From JAPOXK01 sp965220315 (GTDB lineage: Bacteria > Chloroflexota > Dehalococcoidia > Bin125): 64,000 nucleotides of DNA. The position numbers and the translations under genes are program-made. Positions 17,483 through 25,329 of the stretch are shown here, piece by piece. Where the stretch lies: the NCBI GenBank assembly GCA_965220315.1, contig CBDCPP010000001.1:1240001-1304000 (forward strand), given 5' to 3'. Position 1 is the stretch's first letter. Every line of letters starts with the position of its first letter. The notes below the pieces were generated by a model. The model saw only the letters and a list, made by a program, of their open reading frames with translations, searched no databases and was not told where the DNA came from.

Positions 17483-18145
17483 ATGCTGATCGACCTCCAC
17501 AATCACACCTGGCCCCGCTCGCACGATTCAGTCCTTGATCCGCTCGATCTCACCGCACGGGCGCGGGAGGCAGGGCTTGATGCGATCTGCCTCACAGAGC
17601 ACGACGCAGTTTGGCCCACGGCGGAGATCGAGAAGCTATGCGAAGAAAGCGGCTTCCTCGTGATTCCCGGAGTCGAGATCAGTACCGACGATGGACACAT
17701 CCTTGCCTTCGGCGTCGAGAAGTACGTTTTCGGCATGCACCGCGCCCAGAAACTCGCCCAGCACGTCCAAGAGCGTGGGGGGGCCTTGGTAGGCGCACAT
17801 CCGTATCGGCGCCTGATGCCCTGGCGCGACGATTCAGACGAGTGGCGCCGCGCACTCGAGCGGGCCGCCCGCAATCCGGGCTATTCCCAATGCGTTGCGC
17901 TCGAGGCGCTCAACGGGCGCGGCAATGACAAGCAAAACCGCTTCAGTGCTGAACTCTGCAAACTCATGGAACTCCCCGGTACAGGCGGTACCGACTCTCA
18001 CGCTGTCCATGACGTGGGCGTCGTCGCAACATATTTTGAGTCCGATAACATCCATGATTGGCGGGACCTGGTGCGCGAACTCCGATCAGGCCGCTACTAC
18101 CCCGTCGATCTTCGCACCCAACAGGAAATCAGAGACGACCTGTAA
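17483..18145 (+). CDS. PHP-domain metal-dependent phosphoesterase
   Basis: PHP (polymerase and histidinol phosphatase) domain protein, 220 residues. Metal-ligand motifs: DLHNHT at residues 4-9, TEHD near 40, PGVEI near 64, GAHPYR near 102 and GTDSHA near 176. Stand-alone PHP proteins of this size hydrolyse small phosphoesters or oligonucleotides; the substrate cannot be read from sequence. It lies 46 bases upstream of the MaoC gene pairs on the same strand. Confidence 0.85.
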   Translation: MLIDLHNHTWPRSHDSVLDPLDLTARAREAGLDAICLTEHDAVWPTAEIEKLCEESGFLVIPGVEISTDDGHILAFGVEKYVFGMHRAQKLAQHVQERGGALVGAHPYRRLMPWRDDSDEWRRALERAARNPGYSQCVALEALNGRGNDKQNRFSAELCKLMELPGTGGTDSHAVHDVGVVATYFESDNIHDWRDLVRELRSGRYYPVDLRTQQEIRDDL

Positions 18146-18191
18146 GAAGCAGCGATGCAGCCCTACTGACTGCCCACCTCGGAGAATGCCC

Positions 18192-18707
18192 ATGGCCAAC
18201 GACCCGCAATTCGAACCCGCCCTCACCGATGAGATGCGCGCCAAGGTGGGCATTGAAGGCACACCCGCCACGCACGAGGTGACGACCACTGGTGTACGGA
18301 TGTTCGCCCGTGCGGTCGGTTACAGCGATCCGGTGTTCTACGACCGCGACGAGGCCCGGCGGCGTGGTTACCGCGATCTGCCAGCACCCTCCGCCTATCT
18401 GGGCACGTTGGTCTTCAATCCCTCGACGCCCGATCGTACCTGGGGACGCCCACCTGGGTTCTCACCACGTCTCAATCTGCCATACACGAACACCCTTAAT
18501 GGCGGCACCGACATCGAATACTTTGACGAGGACATTTGCGCCGGTGATGTGCTCACCGTCCGCATGCAGATCGAGCAACTCAGTGAGCGCTACTCTCAAG
18601 CGCTTGGCGGACCGATGGTGATCAGCATCACGGCCACCACTTATCGCAACCAACATGACCGAGTCGTCGCTATCATGCGCGGTACTTCCATCGCCTACGG
18701 CAGTTAA
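18192..18707 (+). CDS. MaoC-like hydratase, N-terminal-type subunit, pair 1
   Basis: 171-residue protein of the FAS1-DH/MaoC_dehydrat_N type, the non-catalytic hot-dog half of a split (R)-hydratase. Features: ALTDEMRAKVGIEGTPATHEVT, RMFARAVGYSDPVFYD, ARRRGYRDLPAPSAYLGTLVF and the DIEYFDEDICAGDVLTVRMQIEQLSERY strand. I chose the ATG at 18192, with GGAG seven bases upstream; the open frame extends further upstream inside the PHP gene but is not homologous there. It is paired with the next gene and is paralogous to the protein at 19166. Confidence 0.82.
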   Translation: MANDPQFEPALTDEMRAKVGIEGTPATHEVTTTGVRMFARAVGYSDPVFYDRDEARRRGYRDLPAPSAYLGTLVFNPSTPDRTWGRPPGFSPRLNLPYTNTLNGGTDIEYFDEDICAGDVLTVRMQIEQLSERYSQALGGPMVISITATTYRNQHDRVVAIMRGTSIAYGS

Positions 18708-18715
18708 GAGAAGAC

Positions 18716-19147
18716 ATGACGGATCAGGTCTACTTCGAGGATATAGAGGTCGGAGCGGAGATTCCGAGCTTGGTAAAAGAACCGGATAGCCTTCAGCTTG
18801 TGCAATGGGCCGCAGGTTCCGGCGACTTCTACCAGATCCACTATGATCCCGAATTCGCGAAGCGCAACGGTTTGGAGGGTCCTATCGTGCACGGTGCGCT
18901 CAAACACGCGTTTCTGGGCGAGTTGTTGCACCGGTGGATCGCGCCTGGCGGTCGTATCAAGCGGGTCGCGTGCTCCTATCGAGGTATGGATCTCCCAAAC
19001 CGACGGCTAACCCACAAAGGGAAGATCACCAAGAAGTACCAAGAGGGCATCCGCCATATCGTTGAATTGGAGATTTGGGTCGAAAACGCGGATGGCAAGA
19101 CGACAACCCCCGGCTCCGCTGTCGTCACCCTACCATCGCGCGCATAA
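18716..19147 (+). CDS. MaoC-like hydratase, catalytic-type subunit, pair 1
   Basis: 143-residue single hot-dog MaoC domain. The hydratase-2 motif is visible as SGDFYQIHYDPEFAKRNG near residue 37, with the catalytic Asp and His in GDxxxIH. The conserved IVHGALKHAFLGELL helix follows. Family members hydrate enoyl thioesters to (R)-3-hydroxyacyl products; with the N-terminal-type partner this should form a HadAB-like heterodimer. The gene starts 8 bases after its partner. Substrate chain length and carrier (CoA or ACP) are not visible. Confidence 0.85.
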   Translation: MTDQVYFEDIEVGAEIPSLVKEPDSLQLVQWAAGSGDFYQIHYDPEFAKRNGLEGPIVHGALKHAFLGELLHRWIAPGGRIKRVACSYRGMDLPNRRLTHKGKITKKYQEGIRHIVELEIWVENADGKTTTPGSAVVTLPSRA

Positions 19148-19165
19148 CCACCTTGGAGCGACGCC

Positions 19166-19714
19166 ATGGCCATTGACACGCCTGCGTTCCAACCCTCTCT
19201 CACAGATGAGATCGTGGCACTCATCGGCGTGGAAAGCGCGCCGTGCACCCATGAGGTGACACGCCCAGGCATCCGCGCCTTTGCACGGGCAGCTGGCTAC
19301 ACCGACCGCATCTATTACCACGCGGACGAAGCCAGGCGCCGTGGCTACAGAGACCTGCTGGCCCCACCCGGTCACTTAGGATTTCCCGTCTTCGATCCGG
19401 AGAAGAGCGACCACTTGATGAGTTGGCCGTTCGACCCGAATGCTCCGGTCAATCATCCCTTTTCGCCGGTTCAATCCATCCACACCGAACTCCTCGCGGG
19501 CTCCCTCGATCTCGAATACATCGACCCTGACATCTGCGCAGGCGACGTACTCGTCTCTCGGACCAAGCTTGAGGACATCCGCGAGCGATACTCCAAAGCG
19601 CTGGATGGTCCCATGGTCATCCAAACGACTGCGACTACCTTCAAGCACGACGACTCGCCAGTCGCGGTCTACCGCTTCACGCTCATTGGCTACACGCCAG
19701 TGGAAGGGACGTAG
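19166..19714 (+). CDS. MaoC-like hydratase, N-terminal-type subunit, pair 2
   Basis: 182-residue paralogue of the protein at 18192. It keeps the same frame: SLTDEIVALIGVESAPCTHEVT, RAFARAAGYTDRIYYHADEARRRGYRDLLAP, then DLEYIDPDICAGDVLVSRTKLEDIRERYSKAL. By eye roughly half of the aligned residues match pair 1, so the duplication is old and the two pairs probably handle different thioesters. It starts 18 bases after the pair-1 catalytic subunit. Confidence 0.82.
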   Translation: MAIDTPAFQPSLTDEIVALIGVESAPCTHEVTRPGIRAFARAAGYTDRIYYHADEARRRGYRDLLAPPGHLGFPVFDPEKSDHLMSWPFDPNAPVNHPFSPVQSIHTELLAGSLDLEYIDPDICAGDVLVSRTKLEDIRERYSKALDGPMVIQTTATTFKHDDSPVAVYRFTLIGYTPVEGT

Positions 19715-19716
19715 GA

Positions 19717-20160
19717 ATGGCTGACCAGATCTACTTCGAAGACGTTGGCGAGGGTGACCTGCTCCCCGAGATCACCGAACGCCCCACGACCACCCAGCTC
19801 GTCCATTGGGCCGCCGCCGTCGGTGACTTCTACCCCGTCCACTACGACAAGGACTTCGCGGTCGGGACCGGCGTCCCCACCGTTCTTGTACATGGTCCGT
19901 TCAAGCACGCGCTGTTGGGTCGTCTGGTTTCCAGCTGGGCAGGTCCCCAAGCAACCGTGAAGCGCGTCTCTTGCTCGTTCCGCGGCCAGGACTACCCCAA
20001 CCAGAATCTAACGGTGAAGGGACGCGTGACCGGCACTCGCAGCGAGAATGACGAAAATCTAGTGGAGTTGGAGATCTGGAGCGAGAACGAGTCTGGCGAG
20101 AGAACTACCCCCGGGAGCGCCATCGTTGCGCTGCCTTCACGCCCTTACGCCCAACCTTAG
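19717..20160 (+). CDS. MaoC-like hydratase, catalytic-type subunit, pair 2
   Basis: 147-residue MaoC hot-dog protein, paralogue of 18716-19147. The catalytic motif is VGDFYPVHYDKDFAV with Asp and His retained, followed by LVHGPFKHALLGRLV and the SCSFRGQDYPNQNLTVKG strand. It starts 2 bases after its N-terminal-type partner. The four genes from 18192 form an operon of two complete hydratase pairs. The gene ends 22 bases from a convergent acetyltransferase gene. Confidence 0.85.
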   Translation: MADQIYFEDVGEGDLLPEITERPTTTQLVHWAAAVGDFYPVHYDKDFAVGTGVPTVLVHGPFKHALLGRLVSSWAGPQATVKRVSCSFRGQDYPNQNLTVKGRVTGTRSENDENLVELEIWSENESGERTTPGSAIVALPSRPYAQP

Positions 20161-20182
20161 CCTCGCCCGGCCGCCTGGCTCG

Positions 20183-20746
20183 CTAGTCCTCTCGCCGCCA
20201 CTCTCGGCGTGCTTCCATCACGTGAAAGACGTGACCGCTCCGGTAGGCACGGCCACAATCGCGAAATCCGGCGCGTGCGAAACTGCGCTGCGCCCGCAGG
20301 TTCCAGTCGAGCGTATGAAGATAGAGCCGCGTCAGAGACGTCGTCGTGAAAATGTAGTCGACCAACAGCCGTACCGCTTCGCTGCCGTAGCCGCAGCCCC
20401 AATAGGCGGGCTCCCCGATCGTGATGCCGACCTCCGCCTCACGACGAGCGAGATCAATGTTGTAATACATCACGTTGCCGATGTGCCGCTCCCACAGATC
20501 ATCGACAGCGATCACTCGTCTACAGGCGGGTGGATGTAGAAGCTCCCCAGTGTAGATCGCGAGGTACTCCGCCTGAGTTCCGCGTAGAGGCGGGCTTGCA
20601 TCGTAACGCGCCAAGTTCGGATCGCTGCGCCAAGCGTAGTCCTGCGGCGCGTCTGATAGCCGCTTCGCCCGCAGCACCACCCGCGTCCCACGAGCCAACT
20701 CCTCGTCATGGCGTGCCACGCCTATCTCTTTCTCATACGTGGACAT
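20183..20746 (-). CDS. GNAT family N-acetyltransferase (RimJ/RimL-like)
   Basis: 187-residue GNAT acetyltransferase. The order of elements is typical of RimL-like enzymes: VVLRAKRLSDAPQDYAWRSD at the N-terminus, IGNVMYYNIDLARREAEVGI, the acetyl-CoA loop YWGCGYGSEAVRLLVDYIF (a Q/RxxGxG/A-type loop near residue 116), and LYLHTLDWNLRAQRSFARAGF. The acceptor may be a protein N-terminus or a small molecule; it cannot be told. It overlaps the upstream Nudix gene by 1 base. Confidence 0.85.
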   Translation of the reverse strand: MSTYEKEIGVARHDEELARGTRVVLRAKRLSDAPQDYAWRSDPNLARYDASPPLRGTQAEYLAIYTGELLHPPACRRVIAVDDLWERHIGNVMYYNIDLARREAEVGITIGEPAYWGCGYGSEAVRLLVDYIFTTTSLTRLYLHTLDWNLRAQRSFARAGFRDCGRAYRSGHVFHVMEARREWRRED

Positions 20747-21237
20747 CAGCCAGTCCCCATAGGGCCGGTCGCCTCTAAAGCATCGTCATCCCTGTCAAGC
20801 AGAGCAGCCGCTTTCCGCAGAATCGTCTTCGTGTTCTCATGCGTCGCCCGTGCGAGCGCCCGTTCTAACGAAAACCAGCAAACGGAGATGTGCTCCGCAT
20901 CGTGATCAGCAATGCTCCCGCCCGTCGGCCGCATCAGCCAAAAGTGCACGTATTTATGCACCCGCTGTCCTTCTTCAGCCCGCACGAACCAGTATTCGAT
21001 TGTCCCGATCTTGCCCTCGCGATCCACCTGCAAGCCAGTTTCCTCAACCACCTCTCGCACCGCCGCTTCTTCTAATTCTTCATCACCGCCCGGCGTACCC
21101 TTGGGCAAGCCCCACTGCCCTCCCGGCGTCTCGACTAGCAACACCGCCACCTCACCAGCAATCCGTCTATACACCACGCCCCCGGCCGAGACCGCCTGCC
21201 GTGTCTGGAGTCGATTTTCGCGTTTCACTGCGGCCAA
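20746..21237 (-). CDS. Nudix hydrolase
   Basis: 163-residue Nudix hydrolase with a perfect Nudix box (G-x5-E-x7-REVVEETGL) near residues 47-69, preceded by WGLPKGTPGG. The context resembles the diadenosine polyphosphate/NTP hydrolases of the MutT-like group ('QWGLPKG.. .. HKYVHFWLM'), but the substrate is not determined by sequence. It lies 1 base after the HEAT-repeat gene and 1 base over the acetyltransferase gene, so the three are likely co-transcribed. Confidence 0.88.
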   Translation of the reverse strand: MAAVKRENRLQTRQAVSAGGVVYRRIAGEVAVLLVETPGGQWGLPKGTPGGDEELEEAAVREVVEETGLQVDREGKIGTIEYWFVRAEEGQRVHKYVHFWLMRPTGGSIADHDAEHISVCWFSLERALARATHENTKTILRKAAALLDRDDDALEATGPMGTG

Positions 21238-21238
21238 T

Positions 21239-22201
21239 TCAGTCCTGCATACTTGTCACGTCAAGCGGACCATCGAGAATCGCCGTCCTATCGCTCACGG
21301 CCCTTGCCGCGTCCCGCACTTCCGACTCAGGGTGAATGCAGGCGGCAGCGAGCGCCTCCAATGCCAGCGGACCGCTGATTTCCCCCAGTGCCGCGACCGC
21401 CGCTAAGACGACATCCACACTCTCGTCCTCTAGTAGATCCTGCAGCGACGGTACCGCATCTTCATCCTCGATCTCCCCCGCCGCGAACGCTGCAGCGGCC
21501 CGCTCTTCATCGTCCAGGGCCTCGATCGAGTCGAGGATGGTCGGCAACCAGTAGGGATCGGCGCTCCAGCCCATCGCGCGCAACGCTCCAAGGCGCAGCC
21601 TTTGATCTTTCGCCGCGAACGACTCATGGATCAGATCGCGGACCCACTCCTCACTCAGCACGCCAAGGCTCTCGACCGCGCTTCCCCGCAGCGACGCTTC
21701 CTCGCCGCCGTCCTCAGCCAATTCCCGCAAGGTCGCGATCAGCTCAGATCGATCTTCAAGCCGCAGCTGCCCAAATTCGGCACGCAAAACCCAAGGACGG
21801 AGCGCTCCGATCGCTTCTGTCCGCACCAGTTCGTCCGAATCGTCTGCAGCGAGTTGCTGCAAGCGTGCCAACGCCTCATGTCCCTCAAACTCCTTTAGCC
21901 CGTTCGTCGCCAGCGCGCGCACACTTGCATCCGGATCCTGGAGACAGTCGATGCAGATGAAGCCAGCATCGAACCTAACCTGTACCTCCGCTAGATCGAT
22001 CAGCCGTGCAAGCACCCCGAATCGCGCACTTGCATCGAGCCCATCAAGTGCTGCCCGCAGTTGCCGACGACCATCGGACTTCAGCGCAATGAGCGCTTCC
22101 AAGTCTTCGTCATCGATCAGCGCACTCGGTTCCATTAGCACTGCGAATAAGCGCTCGAAGTCGACCGGTGCGCTAGTGGGCCAATTCGACGCGGTCTCCA
22201 T
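21239..22201 (-). CDS. HEAT-repeat protein
   Basis: 320-residue acidic all-helical protein built of about seven HEAT/PBS-lyase-type repeats. Examples are CLQDPDASVRALATNGLKEF, ADDSDELVRTEAIGALRPWV, LRLGALRAMGWSADPYWLP, LEDESVDVVLAAVAALGEIS and CIHPESEVRDAARAVSDRT. Such proteins are protein-protein scaffolds. I chose the ATG at 22201, which has GAGG eight bases upstream (GAGG, then TCACGTG); an ATG at 22267 would add a basic segment unlike the rest. It is the first gene of the HEAT-Nudix-GNAT operon. Confidence 0.82.
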   Translation of the reverse strand: METASNWPTSAPVDFERLFAVLMEPSALIDDEDLEALIALKSDGRRQLRAALDGLDASARFGVLARLIDLAEVQVRFDAGFICIDCLQDPDASVRALATNGLKEFEGHEALARLQQLAADDSDELVRTEAIGALRPWVLRAEFGQLRLEDRSELIATLRELAEDGGEEASLRGSAVESLGVLSEEWVRDLIHESFAAKDQRLRLGALRAMGWSADPYWLPTILDSIEALDDEERAAAAFAAGEIEDEDAVPSLQDLLEDESVDVVLAAVAALGEISGPLALEALAAACIHPESEVRDAARAVSDRTAILDGPLDVTSMQD

Positions 22202-22284
22202 CACGTGACCTCGCCGCTTTCGCTCCCTGCTACTCTCGCTTCTGAGTAGTGTACGGAGAGACCCCAAGCACGAGCCAGGGAACG

Positions 22285-23313
22285 CTAGAGCGACGAACGC
22301 CCCACACGTTCCTGCTGAGCAGCACGCGTCATCAAAGACCGCACAGCGTCCATCGGCTGTTCACCCTCGGCCAAAATCCTATAGATCGCGTCCACGATCG
22401 GCATCTCGACACCGACCCGGCGGGCCAAGGCGCGCGCTACGCGCGTTGTATCCACACCCTCTGCCACATGCACCATCTCCCCCAGGATCGTATCCAGTGG
22501 ACGACCCTTGCCAATCTGTTCGCCAACGTAACGATTGCGCGATCGTTGGCTCGTACAAGTCAGGATCAAATCACCTAATCCAGTTAACCCTGTCAACGTT
22601 AACGGTTCCGCCCCCAACGCCATTCCCAGCCGGCTAATTTCGGCCAACCCGCGCGCAGTCAGGGCAGCCCGCGCATTCTCGCCAAGGTTGAGTCCGTCCC
22701 CGATTCCCACGCCGATCGCGATCACGTTCTTCAGCGCCCCTCCTAACTCCACCCCAACGATGTCGGAGCTTGTGTACACCCGAAAGGCCGGGGTCATGAG
22801 CATGTCCCGCAGCGTCTCCGCCACAGCCACGTCCCGGCACGCTATGACAGTCGTCGCCGGCAGCCCGAGTGCCACCTCTCGCGCGATGTTAGGACCGGAC
22901 AATGCCACAAGCGGCGGCGTCTCCCTTAAGGCTCGCGCCTTTTCGGCCATGACCTCCGACATCCGCAGCTCCGTGCCGATCTCCAGTCCTTTGCTGGCGC
23001 TCACCAGCGGTGGCAGAGGGCGCGCCAGCGCCGGCAACACCTCTTCGACATTGCCGCGCAACCGCTGCGAGGGCACGACGAAGAAAACCGCGTCCGGTGA
23101 TGGTGGCATCGCGCCCGTCGTCGTGAACTCCAGCGAGTCTGGCAACGCGATTCCGGGGAGCAGCCGCCGCTCTTCTCGCTCCGCGCTGAGCTGCTCCGCC
23201 GCGGCCGTGTTACGACAGTGGAGCGATACACGACTACCGGCACGCGCAAGTTGCATCGCCAAGGTGCAACCCCAGGAGGTACTGCCGACAACAAGCACAT
23301 GCGCGCCGCTCAC
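22285..23313 (-). CDS. gpsA: Glycerol-3-phosphate dehydrogenase [NAD(P)+]
   Basis: GpsA reduces dihydroxyacetone phosphate to sn-glycerol-3-phosphate for phospholipid synthesis. The Rossmann start is VLVVGSTSWGCTLA; the usual GAGSWG appears as GSTSWG. Further motifs: VSASKGLE, LSGPNIAREVALG, then VELGGALKNVIAIGVGIGDG with the catalytic Lys, and the C-terminal MPIVDAIYRIL. I chose the GTG at 23313, two bases after plsY; the frame runs further upstream through plsY but without homology. Pairing with plsY makes a glycerolipid cassette. Confidence 0.93.
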   Translation of the reverse strand: MSGAHVLVVGSTSWGCTLAMQLARAGSRVSLHCRNTAAAEQLSAEREERRLLPGIALPDSLEFTTTGAMPPSPDAVFFVVPSQRLRGNVEEVLPALARPLPPLVSASKGLEIGTELRMSEVMAEKARALRETPPLVALSGPNIAREVALGLPATTVIACRDVAVAETLRDMLMTPAFRVYTSSDIVGVELGGALKNVIAIGVGIGDGLNLGENARAALTARGLAEISRLGMALGAEPLTLTGLTGLGDLILTCTSQRSRNRYVGEQIGKGRPLDTILGEMVHVAEGVDTTRVARALARRVGVEMPIVDAIYRILAEGEQPMDAVRSLMTRAAQQERVGRSSL

Positions 23314-23315
23314 AG

Positions 23316-23957
23316 CTACTCTCCAGCCTCGATTGTCAATTTGTGGGTACGACTCATCTGCCCAATGCGGGGCTCGGTACCCGCGAGCAGCCGTCGAATA
23401 TTGTCGCGATGCGCGATCATGATGATCACGCATGAGCCCCAAGCGTACGCATAGTACGCCGTCGGTTCTTCACCAAGCGCCACAAAGACTGACAGAAGAA
23501 TGGCGAGCAGGGCCGCCGTAGCGAGAGTCGCGATCGACACGATCCGCGTAGCGACAACGAAGAAGATCCCGGACGCGAATCCGATCGCGCCAAGTGGCGG
23601 AGCGAGCACGAGCAACGCAACGAGCGCTGTCGTGGCACCGCGGCCACCACGGAAGCGTGCAAAGATTGGGAAGATGTGCCCGATAATCGCAGCCAGCCCC
23701 CCAATCACCTCTGCGGTGGGACTGTCCCAAATCAGATACGGAACGAGCACCGCTAGGGCACCCTTCAAGCCATCGAGGACGAATACCAGAAGCGACCACT
23801 TCTTCCCCAATCGGCGCAATGTATTCGTCGCGCCGATCTTCCCGCTCCCCACCCGTCGCAAGTCGACGCCGCCTACAGCACGGCCGACCCACAGCCCCAC
23901 CGGAATCGAGCCCAGCAGATACCCGGCCACACAGCCAACGAGCCAGGCTTCAACCAT
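23316..23957 (-). CDS. plsY: Acyl-phosphate glycerol-3-phosphate acyltransferase
   Basis: Membrane acyltransferase PlsY, 213 residues with about five helices, which makes lysophosphatidic acid from acyl-phosphate and glycerol-3-phosphate. Signature pieces are YLLGSIPVGLWVGR, VGSGKIGATNTLRRLGKK (motif usually GSGNxGATN), GHIFPIFARFRGGRG and IMIAHRDNIRRLLAGTEPRIG. It lies upstream of gpsA, which provides its substrate, and 19 bases after der. Confidence 0.94.
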   Translation of the reverse strand: MVEAWLVGCVAGYLLGSIPVGLWVGRAVGGVDLRRVGSGKIGATNTLRRLGKKWSLLVFVLDGLKGALAVLVPYLIWDSPTAEVIGGLAAIIGHIFPIFARFRGGRGATTALVALLVLAPPLGAIGFASGIFFVVATRIVSIATLATAALLAILLSVFVALGEEPTAYYAYAWGSCVIIMIAHRDNIRRLLAGTEPRIGQMSRTHKLTIEAGE

Positions 23958-23976
23958 GGTCTACGGGAAACTTCAT

Positions 23977-25329
23977 TCAACGATCCGCTTCGTGCCCGCC
24001 GCGCCTGCGCAGCACCATGCGTATCGCAGCACCTTCGAATCCAAAAGTGTCGCGGATCTGTCGCTCAAGGAAACGCTGGTACGAAAAATGCACGCCATCA
24101 GAGTAATTGACAAAAAATTGGAAGGTCGGCGGCTCGACGCCCGTCTGGGTCACATAGAAGAACTTCACGGCTCGGCCGTGCATGGCGCCAGGCGGATGTT
24201 CGCGCACCGCCTTTCTGATCAATGCGTTCAGTTCCCCAGTTGGGACACGGCGCCGCCGCTCCTCCGCCACCGTTGTCGCAGTACGTAGTAACAGATCCAG
24301 GTTGCTCCTGTGCTCAGCCGATATCCAAATCGCCGGGACCCATGGCACGAAGCGGGCGCGCCAACGCAGTTGGCGTTCCCGGCGTGTGATCGCCTCCACA
24401 TCACCCGCGATCAGGTCGCTCTTGTTCAACGCTAGTATGACCCCGCTATTCGCCTCGAGCGCCATGCCCAAGATGTGTTGATCTTGCGCGGCTATATCTT
24501 CTGCCGCGTCCATTACAACTACCGATACGTCGGCGCGCTCGATCGCCCGGCGCGCCCGAACGACAGATGCACGTTCGACGCCCGGCCCTACTTTCCCGCG
24601 CTTGCGCACGCCCGCCGTATCCACCAACCGGTAACGCCTACTCTCGAACTCAACCTCTGTATCGACCGCGTCCCGCGTAGTGCCAGGCATCGAACTTACG
24701 ATCATCCGATCTTCATCAAGGATCGCATTCACGATCGACGACTTCCCCACATTCGGACGACCCACGATTGCCAGCCTGCAGGTCGGCGGCGGCGGCGGCG
24801 GGACCTCGGGAAGACCAGCGACCACCTGATCCAAGAGGTCGCCCACACCGCGGCCGTGCAGAGCGCTCACGGTCAGCGGCTCGCCCAGCCCGAGCGCGTA
24901 AAACTCCGCCGCAGCGGACTCCATTCCTAAACTGTCGCTCTTGTTACCGATCAAGAACACAGGCTGTGACGCGCCTCGCAGCAAAGCCGCCACGTCCGTG
25001 TCGAGCGGCAACAGCCCATCGCGTACATCGACCACGAAGCAAATCGCGTCTGCCTCATAGAGCGCGTAACCCACCTGCTCACTGATCGGGGTAGCGTACG
25101 GCCCCGACACCGCCTCACCCAGCAGCCCTCCGGTATCGACCACGCGGAATGCGCGTCCGCACCAGTCAGCGTCATCGTAGTTACGGTCTCGCGTCGTTCC
25201 TGGCTCGTTTTCCACGATCGCCTTGCGCCGCCCGACGATCCTGTTAAACAGCGCCGACTTCCCAACGTTGGGCCGCCCAACGATCGCGACGAGCGGGAGC
25301 TGGGCTCGGGATCCGGTCGTGGTAGTCAC
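23977..25329 (-). CDS. der: Ribosome biogenesis GTPase Der
   Basis: Der (EngA), 450 residues, the tandem-GTPase factor for 50S subunit assembly. There are two complete G domains: first P-loop GRPNVGKSALFNR near residue 17 with DTGG and NKSD; second GRPNVGKSSIVNA near 186 with DTAG and NKSD. The KH-like C-terminal domain follows (PPTFQFFVNYSDGVHFSYQRFLERQIR). The linker between G domains has a run of six prolines encoded by a CGG-like repeat. It overlaps cdaR by 4 bases. Confidence 0.96.
   Translation of the reverse strand: MTTTTGSRAQLPLVAIVGRPNVGKSALFNRIVGRRKAIVENEPGTTRDRNYDDADWCGRAFRVVDTGGLLGEAVSGPYATPISEQVGYALYEADAICFVVDVRDGLLPLDTDVAALLRGASQPVFLIGNKSDSLGMESAAAEFYALGLGEPLTVSALHGRGVGDLLDQVVAGLPEVPPPPPPTCRLAIVGRPNVGKSSIVNAILDEDRMIVSSMPGTTRDAVDTEVEFESRRYRLVDTAGVRKRGKVGPGVERASVVRARRAIERADVSVVVMDAAEDIAAQDQHILGMALEANSGVILALNKSDLIAGDVEAITRRERQLRWRARFVPWVPAIWISAEHRSNLDLLLRTATTVAEERRRRVPTGELNALIRKAVREHPPGAMHGRAVKFFYVTQTGVEPPTFQFFVNYSDGVHFSYQRFLERQIRDTFGFEGAAIRMVLRRRGGHEADR

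Noticed and set aside
17895..18191. N-terminal extension of the first MaoC-like gene
   Set aside because: The frame is open inside the PHP gene, but the sequence there is unrelated to the family and the ATG at 18192 has a good ribosome site.
24780..24800. CGG-type simple repeat
   Set aside because: It simply encodes a run of prolines in the linker between the two GTPase domains of Der.
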